This document shows positions 57,028 to 64,000 of a stretch of DNA of 64,000 nucleotides, in pieces. Position numbers and translations under genes: made by a program. Source of the DNA: Streptococcus chenjunshii (lineage in GTDB: Bacteria > Bacillota > Bacilli > Lactobacillales > Streptococcaceae). The stretch spans positions 2,232,001 through 2,296,000 of the forward strand of contig NZ_CP031733.1 of NCBI RefSeq assembly GCF_003086355.1. The letters run 5' to 3'. How positions within the stretch are numbered: the stretch's first letter is position 1; each line of letters opens with the position of its first letter. The notes under the pieces were generated by a model that was not told the origin of the DNA, ran no database searches, and worked only from the letters and a program-made list of their open reading frames with translations.

Positions 57028-57251
57028 CTGTATCCTTTCCTATTCTACAGAAAGCTTGTAATCATTTGCTACTCCTTAAAAATCAAAACAGCAGGCCGGA
57101 AGCAGGATAAGCCCCCAAACCGCAGAAACCGCACCAGCACCTCAGGGCAGGATCTGGCAGAAAATGCAGCTGTTCATCCATTTCTGAAGGACTTAACTGT
57201 TCTGATTTTCACTGAGTTTAAATGCTATTATGTTATAAAACAACTACTTTT

Positions 57252-57283
57252 ATAAAAAAAGAAACTGTTGTAATGAACAACAG
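57252..57283 (-). terminator. Terminator-like hairpin in the busAA leader
   Basis: CTGTTGT-TCATT-ACAACAG (arms 57277-57283 and 57265-57271), then TTTCTTTTTTTAT on the minus strand. It lies only a few bases after the predicted busA start, so nearly all transcripts would meet it. Confidence 0.6.
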
Positions 57284-57292
57284 AACATTTCC

Positions 57293-57321
57293 ATTTTATC
57301 ATATGTGGTCACTTTTGTCAA
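57293..57321 (-). promoter_or_regulatory. busAA promoter
   Basis: Perfect TTGACA (57316-57321), 17-bp spacer containing AGTGAC, extended -10 TGATAAAAT (hexamer 57293-57298) on the minus strand. Confidence 0.8.
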
Positions 57322-57418
57322 CCAACCGCAGGGATTCCCAACCGTCTGAAGCGCAAAACAGCCTAAATATCCTGCGTTTTCCCTAGCAGAGCAGAAGTTA
57401 CTTATGGCTGAAGCACAG

Positions 57419-57443
57419 GTGACTGTCTGTCAACGTTTTGACA
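57419..57443. promoter_or_regulatory. Candidate BusR operator upstream of busAA
   Basis: GTGACTGTCTGTCAAC overlaps a perfect inverted repeat TGTCAA-CGTT-TTGACA (57428-57443). It lies about 105 bp upstream of the busA -35; a related TGAC/GTCA core occurs in the promoter spacer. BusR is known to bind paired sites, so this is a reasonable guess. Confidence 0.4.
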
Positions 57444-57503
57444 CATAAAAATAACATAGATTTAGTCAGTCCTCCATGATCCATAATTCAAAAAATCTTT
57501 GCT

Positions 57504-58145
57504 CTAGCGCGTGCTGTCTAAGTTGAAAACATTTTGCATTCGCGAATACGACAGCTCATCACCGATAAAAAAAATGTGATCATCTTTCTCCAGAACAGCA
57601 TACGGGCCCGGAGAAATCAGGAGTTCTCCCTGATGCTCAATGGCGATAACAGTAGCGCCTGTCGCCTGCCAAAGATTCAGTTCATCAAGGGGAATTCCAA
57701 AACTGGTGCAGTCTTCTTCCAGCAGAAGTTCATAAGGTTCAAAAGGAAATTTCTGGTTCAAAAACCTATTTTGGGACACCAGACTGTCCACCAGACTTGA
57801 CAGGTGCTGCAAATCTTTTTGTTGCTGGCTGATGCCAGCACGAATTTCTTTTTTGATATTGCTGAGAGAATTCGTCATCTCAAAGTTCTTAAGAAATTCC
57901 TGAGCCCGCTCTCTTGAAATAATGGTAACGCCGCTGCCGTGCTTAACCTCTGCTATATCAAGATCTACCAGAATATTGATGGCTTTGCGGGCCGTTTCCG
58001 GAGAAACATTAAAATTACTTGCCAGAGTTGAACGAGATTTGATTTTTTCTCCAACACGGTATTTCCCAGCAACGATGCGCTTGGCTATCCCCACAGCAAC
58101 CTGCTGATAGCGGGCCTGCTGACGGTTTGAATGCGTTTTGGCCAT
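57504..58145 (-). CDS. busR: c-di-AMP-responsive repressor BusR (GntR + RCK_C)
   Basis: Encodes 213 residues. N-terminal GntR winged helix (ARYQQVAVGIAKRIVAGKYRVGEKIKSRSTLASNFNVSPETARKAINIL), a coiled-coil linker (about 85-125), and a C-terminal RCK_C/TrkA-C domain (GATVIAIEHQGELLISPGPYAVLEKDDHIFFIGD). This combination defines BusR, which represses busAB when c-di-AMP is high. The busAA-busAB genes follow directly. The ATG lies about 30 bp after a strong promoter. Confidence 0.94.
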   Translation of the reverse strand: MAKTHSNRQQARYQQVAVGIAKRIVAGKYRVGEKIKSRSTLASNFNVSPETARKAINILVDLDIAEVKHGSGVTIISRERAQEFLKNFEMTNSLSNIKKEIRAGISQQQKDLQHLSSLVDSLVSQNRFLNQKFPFEPYELLLEEDCTSFGIPLDELNLWQATGATVIAIEHQGELLISPGPYAVLEKDDHIFFIGDELSYSRMQNVFNLDSTR

Positions 58146-58179
58146 TTTACCCCCGTTTCTTTGTTTTGAAGATACTTTA

Positions 58180-58208
58180 ATTGTAAGGTTATTTTTCTAA
58201 ATAATCAA
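58180..58208 (-). promoter_or_regulatory. busR promoter
   Basis: TTGATT (58203-58208) and TACAAT (58180-58185) with a 17-bp spacer on the minus strand. Confidence 0.8.
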
Positions 58209-58292
58209 GTTAATAAATAACGTTTGAAAGAGCAGAACACATCAGGCGCGGTGCAGCGAAAGTGTTTTATCGTGAACATTTCAAAAACAAAA

Positions 58293-58360
58293 GAGCAGAA
58301 CAGCAATCGGTAAATGGCCATAAAATGACGTTTTCGATTTTGCCGTCCCGCCTCCGTACA
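58293..58360 (-). repeat. Second interspersed repeat family, copy 3
   Basis: On the minus strand: GGAGGCGGGACGG, CGAAAACGTCATTTTATGGC and ACCGATTGCTGTTC, closely matching 20311-20375. Fills the tkt-busR gap with the tkt terminator. Confidence 0.6.
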
Positions 58361-58436
58361 GTTGATTAGAGATGGCTGTCCCTTGTGCAGCAAGGGATAA
58401 GAATTTCCAATCAGCCACTGTGCTATACTCTTCTAT

Positions 58437-58476
58437 AAAAAAAGCAAAACGAGGCAGGACTTTTGTGCCTGCCTCT
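58437..58476 (-). terminator. tkt terminator
   Basis: GAGGCAGG and CCTGCCTC form an 8-bp stem, followed on the minus strand by GTTTTGCTTTTTTT, about 25 bp after the tkt stop. Confidence 0.85.
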
Positions 58477-58497
58477 TGTTCTTTCCCAATGCTTGGC

Positions 58498-60471
58498 CTA
58501 TAGCTGCCGAACCATTTTTATAATATTATCTACAGTAAAGCCATACTCTTCTATCACTTGAGCAGCCGGCGCCGAAGCCCCAAAACTATCTATCCCCATA
58601 ACAGCACCGTCTAAACCAACATATTTATACCAAGGCTGGCTGGCAGCCATCTCAATAGCCAGTCGGCGGCGAACGTTGTCAGGCAAAACGGCTTCTTTAT
58701 ATTCGGGGCTTTGCTGATCAAAAAGATTAGTCGCAGGGACTGAAACGACCCGAATTTTTTCACCCTCTTCCGCTAATACCTTAGCAGCACGAACAGCTAA
58801 ATTCACTTCAGAACCCGAAGCCAGTAAAATCATATCAAAGTCCGGATCTGATTCATAAACAACATAGGCGCCTTTAGAAACCGATTTAAAGCTTGACCCC
58901 GCCTCAACTTCTAAGTTTTGCCGACTTAAGACAAGCGCAGTCGGCCCTTCTTTGCTGGTCAAGGCATAGTGCCAAGCAGCTTGTGTCTCACGGGCATCTG
59001 CCGGACGAAAAACAGTCAAATTAGGCATGGCCCGCAGACCAGCCAGATGTTCAATCGGCTCATGTGTCGGTCCATCCTCACCAACTGCAATAGAATCATG
59101 TGTGAAGACATAAGTCACTGGCAGTTTTTGAAGAGCTGACAGCCGCATAGCAGCTTTTAAATAATCTGAAAAGACAAAGAAAGTCCCGCCGTAAACGCGT
59201 AAACCGCCATGCAGCGCCATCCCATTCAAAACAGCAGCCATGGCGAACTCACGGACGCCAAACTGAATATTGCGCTCCAGCGGATGCTGCGCATCTTGCA
59301 GAGCATCGTCCTTAATATAGGTCATGTTTGAATGTGCTAAATCAGCCGATCCGCCGAGAAAATTTGGCAGCACCGCTGCTGCCGCATTGATGGCATCCTG
59401 TGAAGAAAGGCGGCTAGCTTGTGAGAAACCATTTTCATAAACTGGAAAATCCCCTTCTTTAACCGTTACCGGATCCTTGCCCGCAATAATGGCATCGACT
59501 TCGCGTGCCAGTTCCGGATAAGCTTGGCGATAGCCAGTCAGCAGATTTTCCCAGTTATCATAAGCAGCACTGCCGCGCGTGGCAACATTTTCTTTAAAGT
59601 CAGTATAGACCTCTTCAGGAATCTCAAACGGCCCATAAGACCAGCCGAGGTTTTCTCTGGCTGCGGCAGCTTCCTCGCTTCCCAGCGGCGCACCATGAAC
59701 AGCATTGGTGCCTCCTTTAGTCGGCGCACCGAAACCGATAACCGTTTTGACTTCGATCAGGCTTGGTTTAGCAGCGCTCTTTGCTTCAGCAATAGCCAAC
59801 TCAATCGCTTCCAGATTATTACCATCTTCAACAAGACTGGTATGCCAGCCGTAAGCTTCATAACGGGCCCGAATATTTTCAGTAAAGGCATCCTTGGTTT
59901 CACCATCCAGACAGATAGCATTGGAATCATAAAGAACAATCAATTTATCAAGACTTTGCTTAGCGGCATAAGATGACGCTTCGCTGGCCACTCCTTCCAT
60001 AAAATCACCGTCCCCGGCGATGACATAAGTATAGTGGTCAAAAATAGGATAGCCTTCTCTGTTATACTTAACTGCCAAAAAACGTTCTGCCTGCGCTAAA
60101 CCAACAGCCATCGACAACCCCTGGCCCAAGGGTCCTGACGTCGCATCAACACCGGCTGTATGGCCGAATTCAGGATGCCCGGGCGTTTTAGAGCCCCACT
60201 GACGGAAAGCTTTCAGTTCCGACAGAGGCAGATCTTTAAAACCTGATAAATGCAGCAAGGCATACAGCAGCATGGAGCCATGGCCGGCTGAAAGAACAAA
60301 ACGGTCACGATTCAGCCAGCCCGGCTGATTAGGATTGATACGCAGATGTTTAGTAAAAAGACTGTAAGCCATCGGTGCAGCCCCCATGACAACACCAGGG
60401 TGACCGGACTTAGCCTTTTCAATAGCATCAACCCCCAAAAAACGAATCGCATTAACTGATAAATCTGACAT
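58498..60471 (-). CDS. tkt: Transketolase
   Basis: Encodes 657 residues from [26 protein letters not shown]. Thiamine-PP enzyme of the pentose phosphate pathway. TPP motif [32 protein letters not shown] (about 155-187), the catalytic HGAPLG loop, and the pyrimidine domain [24 protein letters not shown] are present. The start at 60471 follows AAGGAG. Located downstream of ulaG as in mutans streptococci, so it may act together with ascorbate/pentose use. A BOX-like unit begins just upstream of the ribosome site. Confidence 0.97.
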   Translation of the reverse strand: MSDLSVNAIRFLGVDAIEKAKSGHPGVVMGAAPMAYSLFTKHLRINPNQPGWLNRDRFVLSAGHGSMLLYALLHLSGFKDLPLSELKAFRQWGSKTPGHPEFGHTAGVDATSGPLGQGLSMAVGLAQAERFLAVKYNREGYPIFDHYTYVIAGDGDFMEGVASEASSYAAKQSLDKLIVLYDSNAICLDGETKDAFTENIRARYEAYGWHTSLVEDGNNLEAIELAIAEAKSAAKPSLIEVKTVIGFGAPTKGGTNAVHGAPLGSEEAAAARENLGWSYGPFEIPEEVYTDFKENVATRGSAAYDNWENLLTGYRQAYPELAREVDAIIAGKDPVTVKEGDFPVYENGFSQASRLSSQDAINAAAAVLPNFLGGSADLAHSNMTYIKDDALQDAQHPLERNIQFGVREFAMAAVLNGMALHGGLRVYGGTFFVFSDYLKAAMRLSALQKLPVTYVFTHDSIAVGEDGPTHEPIEHLAGLRAMPNLTVFRPADARETQAAWHYALTSKEGPTALVLSRQNLEVEAGSSFKSVSKGAYVVYESDPDFDMILLASGSEVNLAVRAAKVLAEEGEKIRVVSVPATNLFDQQSPEYKEAVLPDNVRRRLAIEMAASQPWYKYVGLDGAVMGIDSFGASAPAAQVIEEYGFTVDNIIKMVRQL

Positions 60472-60484
60472 AAACTTCTCCTTT

Positions 60485-60688
60485 AACAAAGATACAAAGG
60501 CCGTTTAAAAATCCGTATGAAAATAGGGGCTGTCTTCGTGATGCCTAAGCATCACGAAGACAGCCATCTTTTTCACTAGGATTTTAGGCCGTGTTCAATT
60601 CACAAGATACAAAGGCCGTTAAGAACGCAAAGAGAAAATAGACGGTAAGTCCGAAATCTGTGATGTCGCAGACGTCCCCCTGTCAGAA
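60485..60688 (+). repeat. BOX-like unit with perfect 17-bp hairpin, plus a partial unit
   Basis: Unit 60485-60601 has AAATCC/GGATTT and TGAAAA/TTTTCA arms, but its whole interior is one perfect hairpin: GGCTGTCTTCGTGATGC (60528-60544), CTAA, and its complement (60549-60565). A partial second unit (60602-60688) keeps the start and a core whose right arm has mutated (GATGTCG). Confidence 0.9.
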
Positions 60689-60754
60689 AAAACCTGAGGC
60701 AGAAATCACAATATTCTGATTCTCTGTCTTTCTGCAGATGCTACAGCCTAACAA

Positions 60755-60784
60755 AATACCCGCACATCCTGCGACATGCGGATA
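60755..60784 (-). terminator. Possible ulaG terminator
   Basis: CCGCA/TGCGG with partial outer pairing, followed by GTATTTTG on the minus strand, about 75 bp after the ulaG stop. Weak T-run. Confidence 0.45.
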
Positions 60785-60857
60785 CGAAAAACCTTCAACC
60801 AGTTGCAGCTGACTGCTGAAAAAACTTATGAGGCAAGGGGAAAATCTAAAAACAGAT

Positions 60858-61949
60858 TTACAGTAAGGCCTTAAATTGAATATTGGAATCTTCTTCAAAA
60901 CAATCATCAAAGCCGCGAGGATGGTGGTATTCAATAAGGTCTTTATCCTGAGGATAAGTGTATTTGCCGCCGACTTCCCAGATAAATGGATGGAACTGAT
61001 ACTGAAGACGGTCTTTACGCATCTTCCAGAGCTGGATAATTTCATCCGTTGAAGCCATGAAGTTAGACCAGATATCATAGTGTACCGGAATAACAACTTT
61101 TGCCCGCAGATTTTCAGCCATACGCAAAAGATCAATCGAGGTCATTTTATCTTGAATCCCAACGGGATTATCACCGTAATTATTGATAGCAACATCAACA
61201 TCAAAGTCTTTGCCGTGTTTGGCAAAATAATTAGAAAAGTGTGAGTCTGCTCCATGGTAAACCGTACCGCCAGGCGTTTCAAAGACATAGTTAACAGCCT
61301 TGCGCGCCATTTCTTCGTCTGTAACAGGCAGTCCTGCCAATTCTCCGTCCTGAGCCTCAGCACCTTCTACCGGCAGAGTTACCAAGCAGGTCCGGTCGAA
61401 AGATTCAACAGCAGTGATTTTAAGATCTTTTAATGCAATCGTGTCGCCGGGTTTGACAACAATGATACGGTCTTCATCCACTCCCCAGTTCTTCCAAATC
61501 TTAGCGCATTCGTAAGGGCCGACAAACTTAACATGGTCGAGTTTAGGATTGTTAGCGATAGCTGCTGCAGTGTTGATATCAATATGATCGCTGTGAAAAT
61601 GCGAAACTAAATAGTAATCCAATTCATTAATGGCAAATGGATCGATAACCATAGGCTGAACACGGAGATTAGGCTGCAGTTTTCGTACTCCCGCCATATT
61701 AGCCATTTGATGGCCGCGAACCATATCTTTAACCTGCTTAGTATGTTTGCCTCGATTTGACCATAAATCCATGACAACATTGGCTCCGCCAGGGGTTTTG
61801 AACCATACGCCGCAGTTGCCCAGCCACCACATAGCAACATTGCCGGCTGGAACTGCTTCAGCTTCAATTTCTTCATTGAGCCAAGTTCCCCATTCCGGGA
61901 AGGTGTTTAAAATCCATGACTCTCTGGTAATGTCTTTAACATTTGGCAT
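60858..61949 (-). CDS. ulaG: L-ascorbate-6-phosphate lactonase UlaG
   Basis: Encodes 363 residues. Metallo-beta-lactamase fold: WLGNCGVWFKTPGGANVVMDLW at the start, the metal motif SHFHSDHID near 116, then VYHGADSHFSNY and VIPVHYDIW further on. It opens the lactone ring of ascorbate 6-phosphate in anaerobic ascorbate use. The ATG follows AGGAGGAT. It lies between a PRD/PTS-type regulator and tkt. A TATACT is present near 62000 without a good -35, which fits activator-dependent expression. The PTS genes themselves are not in this window. Confidence 0.95.
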   Translation of the reverse strand: MPNVKDITRESWILNTFPEWGTWLNEEIEAEAVPAGNVAMWWLGNCGVWFKTPGGANVVMDLWSNRGKHTKQVKDMVRGHQMANMAGVRKLQPNLRVQPMVIDPFAINELDYYLVSHFHSDHIDINTAAAIANNPKLDHVKFVGPYECAKIWKNWGVDEDRIIVVKPGDTIALKDLKITAVESFDRTCLVTLPVEGAEAQDGELAGLPVTDEEMARKAVNYVFETPGGTVYHGADSHFSNYFAKHGKDFDVDVAINNYGDNPVGIQDKMTSIDLLRMAENLRAKVVIPVHYDIWSNFMASTDEIIQLWKMRKDRLQYQFHPFIWEVGGKYTYPQDKDLIEYHHPRGFDDCFEEDSNIQFKALL

Positions 61950-62202
61950 AGTTTTATCCTCCTGAAAGTGTTACATTTTTCTACACTATTAGTATAGCCC
62001 CAAAACGGGACACAAAAAAGACCAAGTATCACACAAGCATGTGTACAAAAATGTGCTAAAGGCGCTGAATGGCCTTCATTGCTCAGAAGTCAGGACAAAC
62101 TTGGAGAGCTGGGAAACACTGGCAGATACCGGCACTATCGCTTTTACAATTAGATTAAAGCCAGCTGTCTGCGCTTTGAGGAACTGGGTAACTCAAGGAT
62201 TA

Positions 62203-64000
62203 TTATTGGTTGGCTACAATATAGTCGTAAATTTTATCAGGGGCTGACTGGTCAAGCGTTTTGAAAAAATCCTTTCGGGTAAGCAATTTCAGCAACTGAT
62301 TCATGGCTAACAGATGGACACTGCTCTTAGGTGCTGAAAGCAGTAAAATGTATTTAACTTTTGTCTGTGCTTTTATCACATAAGGTTTTTTCAAAACAAT
62401 CAGACTCATACCTAAGTGGTTGCCGCCTGTATCTCTGGCATGCGGCATACAAAACAGGTCTGTCAGCTGCATAATCTTTCCGGACTGATAGTCTTCCAAA
62501 AGTTTTTTTAAATATGACTCTTTAATGATTTTACTTCTCAGCAAGGGAGCGGCTGCCAGAATAATGCCTTCTTCATAGCTGGATATTTTAACAATACTTT
62601 GAATAAATTCCAAGCGCAAAATATCTGATAAGTTTGGTTTGGCCGAACCTTTTTCCTTATCTGTATCAATTGCCGGGCTCAGTAAATAATCATATAATTC
62701 ACCTTTGAGCTGCTCAGGATTTTTGATATCGCTGTTTTTACTGATAATAGCCATCAAGTCTGTTACCTTAGGGAAGCGAACCTGGCCGATACCAAATCTG
62801 CTGTAGACTTTCTTGAGCAGGTGATAGCGTTCCTGTGGTGTCATTGCCGGATTGACAATAAAAATATTTTTGTTGGCTTGATATAAGTCAACGTTATTTT
62901 CGGTTGAAAAAATCAAGTCAACCGAAGAAGTTTCCTGCAAAAAATGCTGACTGTCGTAAGGGCCGATGAAATGAAAATCCGGAAAAAGCAGCTTGAGCTG
63001 CTGAAAAATAAAACTTGAACTGCCGATACCTTTCTGACAAATAACAGCCGCAACTTTTTTTCCATCTTTTTTAATCCCGTAATCTTCAATAGCTACAATG
63101 AAATGCATGCTTAAATAAGCTACTTCTTCATCAGGAATCGGGAATTGATAGTAGGATTCAATCGCTTTTAAAGAAGAACGGACAAGCTGAAATAAGTTGG
63201 CATACTGTGAACGAATCCGTGCTGAGAAACTATTGAGAATCGGAATCTTATATAACATGCGGTAGTGAACCGCCCGAAAATGGCTGTACAGATTGCTTTT
63301 GACTTCTTTAATATTATAAAATTCAATACCGGATAAAAGTTCAAAACGATTGATGACCTTATTGACTAGATTAAGTATAACAGTCCGGTCAAAAGTGGCT
63401 TCTGAGATAGATACAGTTGTAAAGGTCAGAATCCATGAAGTCAAAAAACCAACAGCCTTTGGACTGGGAGAAAGGGCCAGAATTTTTTTGAGCACTGCTG
63501 CAGCAATCATGAATTCCTTGGATGATTTTAAAGAAGTATAGCCCACTGTATCCTGAGGGGCTGTCTTAGCCAGATAAGGCTTGAACAGGGTCAAAGTATA
63601 GGTAATTTCGAGCAGCTGCTTATCCGTAAGCGACAGTCCGTATTTTTCTACAGCATAGTGCCTAAAAATGGCTTTGATAGATGCTAAATCGTTAATTTTT
63701 TCATTATAAAACAAATAATCATAGAAAAAAGTCTGCCAATCTGAGGATAAGTCCTCTAAAATATAAGACATTGCCAAATAACGAATTTGATAGTCATCAC
63801 CCGATAAGTAATAACCGACAGTTCTGTCATTAGCAATACGGATATGATAAGGGAACAGTTCTTTTTGCAGCTTTTTAATATCTTCCATAACGGTCGATTT
63901 ACTGACTTTTAATGAAGCAAGGAAGTCGCTGGTTGACAGATAAGCTGTCCCCTTCCGAAAAAGAATAAAGTAAATATATTTGCGGCGTTCCTCTGCAGTC
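62203..64000 (-). CDS. BglG/Mga-type PRD and PTS-domain regulator, UlaR-like (5' end outside window)
   Basis: The frame is open to the right edge, so the start lies beyond 64000; about 598 codons are visible. At the edge an HTH is seen (YLSTSDFLASLKVSKSTVMEDIKKLQ). Two PRD domains follow, then an EIIB-Gat-like domain with a Cys P-loop (VAAVICQKGIGSSSF) and a C-terminal EIIA-like domain (FCMPHARDTGGNHLG, active His). Such proteins activate sugar PTS operons according to the phosphorylation of these domains. The neighbouring ulaG points to ascorbate as the signal. An internal ATG at 63888 is not the true start. Confidence 0.9.
   Translation of the reverse strand, partial: TAEERRKYIYFILFRKGTAYLSTSDFLASLKVSKSTVMEDIKKLQKELFPYHIRIANDRTVGYYLSGDDYQIRYLAMSYILEDLSSDWQTFFYDYLFYNEKINDLASIKAIFRHYAVEKYGLSLTDKQLLEITYTLTLFKPYLAKTAPQDTVGYTSLKSSKEFMIAAAVLKKILALSPSPKAVGFLTSWILTFTTVSISEATFDRTVILNLVNKVINRFELLSGIEFYNIKEVKSNLYSHFRAVHYRMLYKIPILNSFSARIRSQYANLFQLVRSSLKAIESYYQFPIPDEEVAYLSMHFIVAIEDYGIKKDGKKVAAVICQKGIGSSSFIFQQLKLLFPDFHFIGPYDSQHFLQETSSVDLIFSTENNVDLYQANKNIFIVNPAMTPQERYHLLKKVYSRFGIGQVRFPKVTDLMAIISKNSDIKNPEQLKGELYDYLLSPAIDTDKEKGSAKPNLSDILRLEFIQSIVKISSYEEGIILAAAPLLRSKIIKESYLKKLLEDYQSGKIMQLTDLFCMPHARDTGGNHLGMSLIVLKKPYVIKAQTKVKYILLLSAPKSSVHLLAMNQLLKLLTRKDFFKTLDQSAPDKIYDYIVANQ

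Overview
The window reads as chromosomal DNA of a low-GC Gram-positive coccus, almost certainly a Streptococcus close to the mutans group. The evidence is streptococcal-type AdhE, PolC, PolA, PerR and BusR, an LPXTG surface protein, and the order ulaR-like regulator / ulaG / tkt, which I recall from S. mutans. Nearly all genes lie on the minus strand; the exceptions are def, the sulfatase-fold gene and one insertion sequence.

Layout. 1-2.4 kb: 5' part of adhE with a promoter flanked by two Rex-like boxes, then a repeat. 2.4-7.6 kb: rpsO, def, an LTA-synthase-like membrane sulfatase, an FMN reductase and a MarR regulator. 7.7-19.8 kb: polC, proS, rseP, cdsA, uppS and yajC, the last separated from its terminator by a fresh ISL3-type insertion with an 8-bp target duplication. 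20-25.4 kb: a thioredoxin-like gene, leuS and a sortase-anchored adhesin.

25.5-46.3 kb is the accessory core: a type VIIb secretion locus transcribed esxA-esaA-essA-[1 kb repeat array]-esaB-essB-essC, followed by its cargo. The cargo is DUF3130 and DUF3958 helpers, two LXG toxins that share almost identical N-termini but carry different glycine-zipper C-termini, two DUF5085-like partners, an 8-TM candidate immunity protein, and a four-gene array of small membrane proteins (two intact, one with a single in-frame TAG, one frameshifted). Then come DUF4176, a broken third LXG N-terminus, an unknown membrane-anchored protein and a 96-bp essC fragment. The pattern is polymorphic-toxin turnover by recombination at shared segments.

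46.6-64 kb: tgt, perR with a CoA-binding protein and a coiled-coil protein, polA (apparently leaderless), an XRE regulator with its membrane partner, the busR-busAA-busAB osmoprotectant system, tkt, ulaG and the 3' part of a PRD/PTS-type regulator.

The most unusual signal is a BOX-like family of interspersed elements (about 115-220 bp) found at eight places. All share end motifs (GATACAAAGSCCGTTAAGA at one end, TTAGGSCGTGTTCARTTC at the other), but the arms next to them differ between copies while staying complementary within a copy, which suggests selection on a folded structure. Six complete units and one partial unit lie inside the type VII operon, and two more lie in the yajC leader.
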